From contig MZZL01000132.1 in NCBI GenBank assembly GCA_002749535.1, positions 154,723 through 218,722 on the forward strand: a stretch of DNA of 64,000 nucleotides, given 5' to 3'. Below, piece after piece: positions 11,901-21,086 of this stretch. The DNA is from Apophysomyces variabilis. Lineage: Eukaryota; Mucoromycota; Mucoromycetes; Mucorales; Mucoraceae. Position 1 is the first letter of the stretch. Each line of letters begins with the position of its first letter. The notes below the pieces were generated by a model, which saw only the letters and a list, made by a program, of their open reading frames with translations, was not told the origin of the DNA and searched no databases. Made by a program: the position numbers and the translations under genes.

Positions 11901-13822
11901 TTATTTCGTTTCCGAGACCTTGAAATGCGCTAGAGTTGCTTTGCTCTGATGATCAATCCACTCTTTTATAGCAGCTAAGGAAATATGTCCTGTAGGTCCA
12001 TTCACTGCATCATCTAGACTGACATCGCCTTTGGATACCCGAGCAACTAGATCTGCCACCACTGCAGGATCAAAAGGTGGCGGTAACTCATTCGTAAAGT
12101 CCCGTCCGGAAGATTCCTTCGATGTGGATTCCGTCGATGCGGGTTTGGACGATGTGGGCTCACCGGCAGAATCGGCTGTAGCATTCGATTTTGCACGTCG
12201 GGCATTGATCTTCATGGTTAAAAGTTGTTTGTCCCATTGGACGTCTTCCCGAACCATATTAACAAGGTCGTCTATACGTTGACTCATGACTTCAAGGTTG
12301 AAAATTTTCTGGCACAACTCAACAAGTAGGTTTTCAAAACGTTCTCTAAATTGCGGCACTTCAAGCATTTTCTGCACCAGCGGCCTAGTATGACTCATTC
12401 CTGGAAAAGTGTGATAATCCCCGGACCACATATCCGACAACTTGACACATGTGGACCCAAAACTAACGTCGACATCCGAAGCGAGAAAGATGAAGCGATT
12501 GTCTTGTGGGTGAAGGTACAAATAATAATTGTCGACGAACACGATATAGCCATCTGAAAGACCTAGCAGTATCTCGGCGACCATACTGTTTAGAAGGGAA
12601 AAGAAAAATATCAGTAACCAGATATCAGCTATTAGTTATTAGCTTTATATCTTACTTGCGGATGAGACATTCGGTATCGACCCATTTTTGCCAAATCTGA
12701 ACAGCATCTGGCGAAGTAGTGGGTGCCTCTGCCAAAAATTTCGTAAGCTCCATCAACTTTGTGTAGTCTTTAGGGCCGTCAATATTGGGTTCTTGTTTAA
12801 CTTGATATGTGCCATCTGCATAGAGTGCTTGATCGGGTCCACGGTAGGCAAGATCCGACTGTGCACCTGAAACAGGACCTTTAAGCATATTCCCCAGAGC
12901 CATTCCTTGGTATAAGATTCCCTGCTCATAGCGCTTGCCGCCACCAAACTCGTTCTTAAGCCATGGGTTTTTGTAATTTTCCATCAATCCAAACAAGCCC
13001 AACGGCTGATTATTGAGAAAGACCCTTTGAAATATAAAGTTAATATCGACGTATCTGAATATCCTGTACATTACTTACCGAACAAACGAAAAACCTGATG
13101 TCGGCAGTCCAATAGATTTCATAAAGTCGTAAGACAGTTGTTCTCTGATGTATGAGGGATCGGTCATTAGGCTGCGTAGCTTGATGCGCCGGTATCCAAA
13201 GAGTTTGCTTTTCTTGGGTAATACAATGTTGTATGATGGTTTGGGTTGAAGACGAGAGCTTCGTCCAGCTAACTTGATCTTAACATCGGTAAAGGATTTC
13301 ACATCGTTTAAGCTGCAAAAAAACAAAGGATGATAAGAAAATATGTCTCACACGCGCGCTATATTCATACCGGATGTACGTCATTTTTGAAGTAATCTTA
13401 ATTATGCTTGTCAAATTTGTATGCATTAGGTTGACATCGTCCTGATCTGCGGCAAAATGAATTGTAGGTATTTGAGTATGATCGTGGAGACCGGATTCAA
13501 TCCGATTTATCACCGGAAGCGGAGGAAGAACATCGGGAAATTCTGCTATGTTTGCGGTATTCCAAGTGCGATTGTAGAATTCGTTGGGGGCGTCTTGTTG
13601 ACGCATAGGACGCATAGAGATTTCGTGCTCTTTAACCTGGCCATCAATGGTTTTCACGTATTTATAACCCTCCTTAGCCTCAGGAGCCTTTCCAGTGAAT
13701 AAGATAGGACATTCGGACGAAGGGTACAGTGGGAAAACTACACCATCCACCAGAACACCGACCGATTGTCCAGACTCTATAGTGGTAATCACACTATATA
13801 CAATATCTCGAGCGGGTGCCAT
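11901..13822 (-). CDS. cotH: CotH-like spore coat/surface protein, copy 1 (no signal peptide)
   Basis: CotH-family protein: bacterial CotH is a spore-coat protein kinase, and Mucorales homologues are cell-surface proteins, some of them host-cell ligands. Four exons with matching phase: 13822-13371, 13312-13079, 13024-12656 and 12585-11901, giving 579 residues. Landmarks shared with the copy at 16555: DAPNEFYNRTWNTAN, PSYIREQLSYDFMKSIGLP, the GLFGLMENYKNPWLKNEFG region and FLASDVDVSFGST, whose D-x-D is the likely metal-binding site. The Ser/Thr-rich stretch at about residues 490-525 has no counterpart in copy 2. The first in-frame ATG after a good TATA box is at 13822; the frame is closed upstream by TAG, so the protein starts MAPARDIVYS without a hydrophobic leader. 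The gene is divergent from copy 2. Confidence 0.9.
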
Positions 13823-13902
13823 TCGGTCGAAGATAGATACAAACAACGAAAACTAAAAGAGAATCAGCAAGAAGTCAAATATGTCGATTGGAGTACTTAT
13901 AG

Positions 13903-13910
13903 TTTATATA
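13903..13910 (-). promoter_or_regulatory. TATA box of CotH-like copy 1
   Basis: Minus-strand TATATAAA, 81 nt upstream of the ATG at 13822. With transcription starting about 30 nt downstream, no other ATG would precede 13822. This decides the start codon and hence the absence of a signal peptide. Confidence 0.55.
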
Positions 13911-16429
13911 TCTCTGACAGCCAACTTAAATGTTTGCCTGCCGCAGCAGACGCCGCAGCAGCGGCCATGCCACTGTGCAACAGAATTATTCGGACTTGAC
14001 ACGAGGCTAATTAGAGCACCGAAGCGAGAGAAGGCTATTTAGCTTGAGACTTTGATGGATACAGTCAGAAAGCAGAAAACAAGTACGCGATGACAACATA
14101 CCCGTTAGTTCAAACGAATTTTGCCGTATTTAGCTTTTTCATGTGACAGAAAAAGAAAACATGTAACAGTTCTCAATACCTATTGACTGTTATAATACAC
14201 TGTTCAATTAAGTAATGATCTACATAGTTAGAATTTAGATTCGCGTAACTGTATTGGATAAGGTTGGAATTAACAAAGGTTATATTCCTTAATTGTCATA
14301 GGGGCAAGAAAAGAGCTCTTCGATAAATGTACAGCAATAAATGCAAAATAGCTAGAAAAATGATTGAAACGGTAAGATTGTCCCAAGAGTGAACTGAAAA
14401 TAATAAAAAAAAAGCTGCGTGGATGAACGTATACGATGAAATAAAATAAATATGAGGTAGGGTTAATGGTAAACACCAATACTTAATGCATTTATCTTTG
14501 TGAATCAAGAATAACATAATCTTTCAGATCATTCTGGGATGGTCTCAAAATTTCTTGTTGCCGATCTGGCTAGTTTCCATAGGGGTTATAGCGAATGCAT
14601 CGAAAAGGAAATAAGCCAAATAGAAAAAACAAAGGTTAAGATGTGCTTATGATTGATCTCCTAGTGAATCGGTAAATCAGTGACCTATGGTGGGTTCAAG
14701 CCAAGTAAGACCGTGAAGTGAACTTCAAAACAAAAATCAGGTTAAGTCAAACGCAATTCAAAATGAATCAACGGATTCAACGTTTAAGGATTCTTCTGGT
14801 TAAGCAAGGGAGGCGCAGTGTGATCTCATTGGATGTAAAGCGACTTCTTTCTAGAGATCTAATGTAGACTAATTACTTAGTGGTTAACCTCTTAGAAAGC
14901 TTCGAACTCAAAGGAAGAGAAAGTAAAAAATGCTAATCCGACTGATTTTAATGAAGCTATTATTGATTAAAGGATTGTATGTAGGTTTAATGATTGATAT
15001 TGTAACTGAGAACAACTTGAACAAGTTTCGAGGAAATGGATATCCAAAGGATTGAAAATAGCGAAATTGTTTGAATTTTCTTTAAATTATTAAGAAGGCC
15101 GTACGAAAAAATCCATGAGATGAACGGCTTATATAGCAGCGATCGAAAGAATCAGTAAACCGTGTCCCATCTCTATTTAATAAAAGGATTGTATCACGGT
15201 TTTCCTTCTCTACTTGAAAGGCATTGCTGAATCTGTGATGCTCAGTCAAGCAATCTGAAAACGAAAACAAGGTTGGATCAGCGCAGGTTATTGTGGAGAG
15301 TATGATAACTTCAAACTTTGCTGCAGGTCTAAGCAATTAGGGTGTCTAAAAAGCCATAACAGAAATTGTCTTCAAAAATTATGGATCGTAGGGATTTGAC
15401 GCAGTGGGTCATACACGGACTGCTTCAACGCTCGACATATAAATTCGCCGTATAAACAGGGTGCTAGGGTTAAAGTTATTCGCTTAGATCTGCAGTACTT
15501 AAGCAGTGGCCTGATACTTGCAATAGAATGTCTGGACCGAGCTAACCGTTGTGGTCTTTAAGGGTGCTGCTCCTCTTTTATTGACCGTTATGTAAGGTCT
15601 CAGAATATAACATACACGCAGCAGAGATGTTACTTTGCCTTCTATTCCTATCTCTATCCTTTTGTGCGATATACATACTCCTATACCATTTTCCGGCATT
15701 GCAAGTCCATATTCAAAGCATGATTAACAAAAAAAGAAGCCATACCCATTTACTTCATTTTTGCAACCCAGTTCATGGCTTGCTTACGTTACGAAAATCT
15801 TCAGTTTATTTTTGGTCTACTTCAATCCCCGGTGGTGCTCATGAATACTACCTATGCGGCGCTACAACTCTATTGACAAGCTTCACAAAAATCGAGATCA
15901 CTTTGGCGCTTAAATAGCCAGGGTATTTTCCAATTTATAGTGCATTTAAAAGCGCCAGTCTTACCCATCATTCAAACGTGCGAATTCAGATAGATAAATC
16001 CGCAAAATGAGAGCTCCATGATATGTCTTTATCAAGAAATTGTTAATGTTGGTTGGCTTATGCCAAGCTACGAAGCTTTTATCTCAATCCCAGCTTGCCA
16101 AGTGATGTGATTCGTCTTCCTTCTCCGCTTGTGATCCGGTAGAACGGACCTTGCGTTTTGCGCAGTTCGTACAAATTGGGCTTTCCAATTATGAACTATT
16201 TGAGCTACTATATCACGTCAATCCAAAATTAATAGAAAGCCATGATTGTAGTACGGGATCAGAAAACACGTAGGAAAAAGAAATTAATGCCCTGCTGGCT
16301 GAATCCTTAACACGTTTAGCCAAGACAACGGGGATGGCTTGCTCCATCACTCCGCGCCTTCGGTCACACCGGATCAACTATCTTTCTCCACAGCGTTTCC
16401 ATTGGTTACTGCATAGAGACACACCATGA

Positions 16430-16437
16430 ATATAAAA
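16430..16437 (+). promoter_or_regulatory. TATA box of CotH-like copy 2, with CCAAT element
   Basis: ATATAAAA lies 118 nt upstream of the ATG at 16555. An inverted CCAAT box (CCATTGG, 16399-16405) lies 25 nt before it. A GTAAGT at about 16506 could be the donor of a small leader intron, but this is not needed for the reading frame. Confidence 0.5.
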
Positions 16438-16554
16438 TCATAATGCTTTTTCTTCATCTCCTTGTCTTCTCAGTCTCTCCCTTCATGATTATCCGCTCAG
16501 TCCTACGTAAGTTCTTATTACAAGGTTGTAAAGAAGCGAACCATCTTCTTACTT

Positions 16555-18461
16555 ATGTCGAATATTTTGCTTTTAGTCACAAGTTTGATTGCACTTGTTA
16601 GTGCTTGTCATACCGGTCGCAATATTACCTACAATGTCGTTCTAAGTGCTGGAGAGCAACAAACAGTAGCTGTGGTTGTCGACAACAAGGTCTTTCCTTT
16701 GAAGCAATCGTCCCACTCGGTGTTGTTATACACCGGAGAGGCTCCGCGAGCTAAGAAATCCTATAATTACGCCAAACTCAACGGTAGCGAGCTGGTTGAA
16801 CAGGAAGCTTTTCTACGTGATGCGGTCAAGCTGGATACACCTAACCAGTTTTACAACCGTACATGGGATACTGTGAAGCCCGCTAAGCTTCCAAACACAT
16901 TACCACCTATGTCGGCTATGAACCGTGTGAAGTCGAAACTTCATCTCAATGATCAAATTGTTACGATCCACATCGAAGCTGACGAAGCCGTGATTGAGCG
17001 AATGCACAAAGATCCTATGCGCAACACCGAAAAAGTGCCTACAAAATTGACCTACATCAGGTAGATTCCATATTAAAAAAGTATTTAGGCGTCAATACTA
17101 ATTTAAGGAACTTTGATATAGTTTGAATGAAGCCCAAACATTCACGGATGTAGAATTCGAACTTGCCGGAAATAACGCAAGATGGTTTTCCAAGCTTACC
17201 TACAATCTCAAGTTTCCCAAGAAACAATTGTTGGCTGGTTATCGCTCCCTCAAGTTACGCTCTTTAATTACTGATCCGTCTTATATCCGAGAAAAGACCG
17301 TTTATGACATTATGCAGTCAGCTGGTGTTGCCACTACTCAATTCTCCTACGCGAGGTAAGTGTCTTCTCCTTCTTCGTAAAGAGGCATAATCGAACTTCA
17401 ATGCTACTTGTAGAGTGTTCATCAACAAGAAGCCATACGGTCTGTTTGGGATTGTTGAGAATTATAAGAACCCTTGGCTTGAAAATGAATTCGCCAATGG
17501 TCAAAAAGAAGAGTTTGAACGAGGGATCTTGTATCAAGGTCGTTCCCGCTCGTTCACGACAAATCTTAGTTCCAATCTCGAATTCCGCGGAGACAACCAG
17601 ACCCTCTACGCTGACGATTCTTACAAGATCAAGGTTGACCCTGCCAAAGGTCAACCGATAGATTACACACGCCTGATGGAATTGACCAAGTTCCTTGCCA
17701 ATGCGCCTACCACGGGCTCTGATGTCGTTAAGCAATGGGAAAAGCATATTGATACACAGAGTATGGTTCGAAAGTAAGTAATATAAGAACACTTTCCTTG
17801 ACAAGGAATGGAAAATTAAAGCAGTTTTGCGATCCTTTTTACTAGTCTGGCCCTTGAAATCTTGCTAGGCTTCGCGGACGGATACATTTCCAATGCCAAC
17901 AACTTTTATCTGTACGATAATCGTGAACGTCAACAGTTTGTCTTTATCCCTTCGGACACTGATTATTCCCTTGGATCCACGTTTACTAAACTATCAGACA
18001 TGTGGACTGGAAACTATCATGACTTCCCCGGTATGTCGCTTAAGCGACCTCTGTTCCAAAAGATGTTGGAAGTACCTCAGTTTAAGAAACAATTTGAAGA
18101 GCTGCTCGTCAAGTTTAGTAAGGAGCTTTTGAATCCAAAGAGGATGAATCCTTACATCGACTCTCTGGTGAACATGATCCGTGAAGACGTTACGTGGGAT
18201 CAAATGGTACCTCGCTATGCTGAAAGCATCTTGAAAGACGTGGGCGCAGGGCAACAAGATCCTCAGAATGTCGATCCCAATATGTTCGTACCCCCCACTG
18301 ATTTGGAAACCACGATTGATATTGGCATGCGAGCAACTCTCAACAACGTTAACTTGGACATGGCTGTGAATGGACCTACTGGTTATATCTCGCTTGCACC
18401 TGTGAAGGAATGGTTCGCTCGCCAGAGCGAGGCAACCTTGAGATACTTAAACGCTGCTTGA
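16555..18461 (+). CDS. cotH: CotH-like secreted spore coat/surface protein, copy 2
   Basis: Four exons: 16555-17060, 17122-17355, 17414-17773 and 17846-18461, giving 571 residues. A typical signal peptide (MSNILLLVTSLIALVSACH) precedes a mature N-terminal domain with FPLKQSSHSVLLYTGEAPRA. Core landmarks are TPNQFYNRTWDT, DPSYIREKTVYDIMQSAG, GLFGIVENYKNPWLENEF and FIPSDTDYSLGST, with the CotH D-x-D, then DMWTGNYHDFPGM. Exon 2 is 234 nt in all three CotH-like genes here and the splice phases are the same, showing common descent. The C-terminus ends without a long Ser/Thr tail, so a GPI-anchor signal is not obvious. Known family role: spore coat or cell surface. Specific function unknown. Confidence 0.93.
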
Positions 18462-19675
18462 GGATAGATAGCTTTAGCTTTACAACGTATCTTTATAGTG
18501 TAACTAGAAGTTTGTAATCTACGTCTTGCACGAAATTAAACTCGTTTTAACCGGCACTTTTCTCAGTCAGTTATCTCCTAATACTTGCCGAAGGTTTTTC
18601 AAGTTTGTGCCCATAATATCATAAAGACTTAGAAATAGCCAAGAGTAGCATCGTACATCAAAATATGTATATCTAAGATAACTAAAAGGACAGTCTTTGT
18701 CCGAAAATTTTACATCATTCGGTTCTTTGACTGCATTGCAAATCCACATCAATGTCTCAACGTTTACAAAAAACGAAACAAACCATAACTCTACTTGTGT
18801 TTAAGCTCCTATTCCAGACCATACGGCTCTTATGAAGAATGGGTGCTGGAAGACACGAAAATTCTTTTTCTTATACATCTTGGCCGTAGCTACTTTTATT
18901 TCTTGCCAACTTCGGCACCTTTGTGTAATGCAATGACGTTCCAGTAACGGCGTGTATCACCGGCTAACGATCATAAAGATGGGATCTTTAGAGCTTGCCC
19001 ACAGTTTGTTGGTGAAAAAATTATGTTACACTGAGATAAATTACACCGAAATACCTCCAAACTGTTAAAGGTATGAGACATATGCGATTGATGCCTCGAT
19101 GAGGCGTATGTAATCGCTGAGGAAGTGGCAGCAGTAGGATACTAGTAATGAAAAGTTTCGGTGCGTCTACAATTCCTGCTGTTCTACTGTAAACGTACAC
19201 GTCTGGTCTCAGCATATAATAAGGAGATTCTTGCTGATTTGTCATAATGAACAAGGAACTTGCGGAAGGTTCAATAATATGATACAGTATTTGCTAATTG
19301 AAAATGGGTGGGTAGTAGAAAATCATTTCGGAGATCGAGTATGTCAGGTTGCGGCCCACTTTGACCTATGCGCTTTTTTTTTCGATAGATACTCTTGATA
19401 TAAGAACCGGTTTCACCGTTGAGCACATGACGAAAGTGTATGGGCTCAAAGCTCAGGGAAACGGAAAGGTGGTGATAAATGAAAGATACGATGAAAGGAA
19501 ACAAGCACCTATCATTCCATGACAGCGCCTGAAAGTAAAGTGGCGATGGTATCCGTGACAGGGCGGAAGCAGAAACGGCACGGGTGATGCGTGTGACAAA
19601 CACCTAACGGCCCATTGACTTCTTTTTTTCCCTCTCCCTCTCTGCGAAATCCTTCTCGGTAGCATTCTGTATACA
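18462..19675. other. Intergenic
   Basis: 3' flank of CotH-like copy 2 and upstream flank of the AGTRAP-like gene. A CT-rich tract lies just before the start at 19676. I see no gene in it. Confidence 0.55.
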
Positions 19676-20399
19676 ATGGACGGACTACAACAATTGACGC
19701 AACAGACAAATTTAGCTTCATTGCTCGGATTGCATTTGGTAAGCCTTCAGAACTGCAGAAACGTGAAGCATGTTCATCGTTTTGCGTAGGGCTTGTCTCT
19801 TTTTGGCGCCATTGCATCCAACCCGACCTACAATATTCCGATATTCTTCTTTGGTATCTGGGCATATAATTATCATGACTCAAATTCTCCTATCAAAACT
19901 GTAAGAAGCATGAACTATCGAAGTCAGCATAGTGGCTTTTTTCTTACTTCGGGTGTTTAGTTCACAAGTGTATTGGCACTCAGCATTGTTCTTGATGTGG
20001 TTTGGTTTATTTTGCACGGAGGAAATCCAAACAACGAGTCCGGATTTACCTTTTCCATGGTGTAAGTCTCGATGAAAGAAAACAGGACCGTGCCTAACGG
20101 TTGTCATGTGTCCGTAGGATGAACATTATTAGCCTGATTTGCAAGGTTCGGAAGAAACGAACGTTGAGTATAAATTTCCCATTTTTTCCTCTCTTATTTA
20201 GCCTATCTCCGTGTTTGCCGCGATAAATACAATCCAAAGCCGAGGTGATTCGTTGAATGCTGCAAGTAAGTTTACTCAATGGGATTTTTTATCAAGAAAA
20301 TGTCAACCCAATGTTTAAACTTTTCCAGGCTGGACCGAAGCGCCCGCTGGTTTCCCTGGTGCTTATCAAACAGTAAGAGATGGCGAAGAATATGTCTAA
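19676..20399 (+). CDS. AGTRAP-like (angiotensin II receptor-associated protein family) membrane protein
   Basis: A gene of six small exons with consistent phase: 19676-19738, 19790-19900, 19961-20061, 20118-20145, 20202-20265 and 20329-20399, giving 145 residues. None of the exons forms a long ORF. The product has hydrophobic segments GLHLGLSLFGAIAS, YNIPIFFFGIWAYN, FTSVLALSIVLDVVWFILHG and MVMNIISLICKPISVFAAI, then a short tail with FPGAYQTVRDGEEYV. Order, size and the PISVFA / AYQT elements match the AGTRAP/ATRAP family (human about 159 residues), whose animal member binds an angiotensin receptor. A fungus lacks that receptor, so the ancestral role, probably in endomembrane trafficking, is inference. 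Confidence 0.82.
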
Positions 20400-21086
20400 G
20401 TTACTTTGAAGCATTATGCATGGGTCATACGAAAATGAAGTGTAACCTGGTGTTTTGCCAAAAAATAATTAGTAAGAAAAGTAAAAAGCGCTTTGAAGCG
20501 ATTGCAGAGCGCATCGTACCAGAACGCGTGAAATTGTCAACTGATAGATACTGAACATTTATTGGTTGTTTTATGCCAACTGGTTCGCAGTTACCCTATA
20601 GTCACTGCGAAGATCTACTCTGCAATGAGGTTTCTAAACGTCCTTGTTACTCAATTTACGAAACTAAGTTTGTTTGTTCTAACAATGTTTAAAAAAAAAA
20701 GGTGTCTCGGCGCATGGCTCTTCTTTGTGACATAAGAATTAATTGTCATTCTATTTCACCATGAACCTTCGTAGGATGATTTACACAAACTATCGGCGAC
20801 TGAAGAGATTAATTATTATGTGCTATAATGATTCCCACAGCTACCACAATAACAACAGCTTGTTACGGTCCTTACTTGAATCACATCCTGATTGCTCAAA
20901 AAAGATCGAATATTGCTTTGGTATGATCATTCATAGATGTTTGCCTACGGTATGATGTCTTTTGTAGATTATAATAGTTGGTATTGCTTGTTAAGCAAGC
21001 TTTATTTTGGTTTGTTCATAAAGATATCTTTTCGGTTCATGCTACTTGCTATTGCAGATGTACATTGAAAAAAGCAAAGTGTGCAG
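20400..21086. other. Intergenic, convergent 3' flanks
   Basis: Between the ends of the AGTRAP-like gene (+) and the PAM2-motif protein (-). Only short chance frames are seen. Confidence 0.6.

Larger units (their letters stand above)
13823..16554. other. Shared upstream region of two divergent CotH-like genes
   Basis: About 2.7 kb separates the two start codons. TATA elements are found at both ends (13903-13910 on minus, 16430-16437 on plus). Open frames inside (for example 14270-14517, 15082-15336 and 15627-15917) resemble no known protein and lack splice or promoter support. I see no gene in it. Confidence 0.55.

Noticed and set aside
15082..15336. 84-codon minus-strand frame between the CotH genes
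   Set aside because: No family resemblance, and it lies in a stop-rich intergenic stretch.
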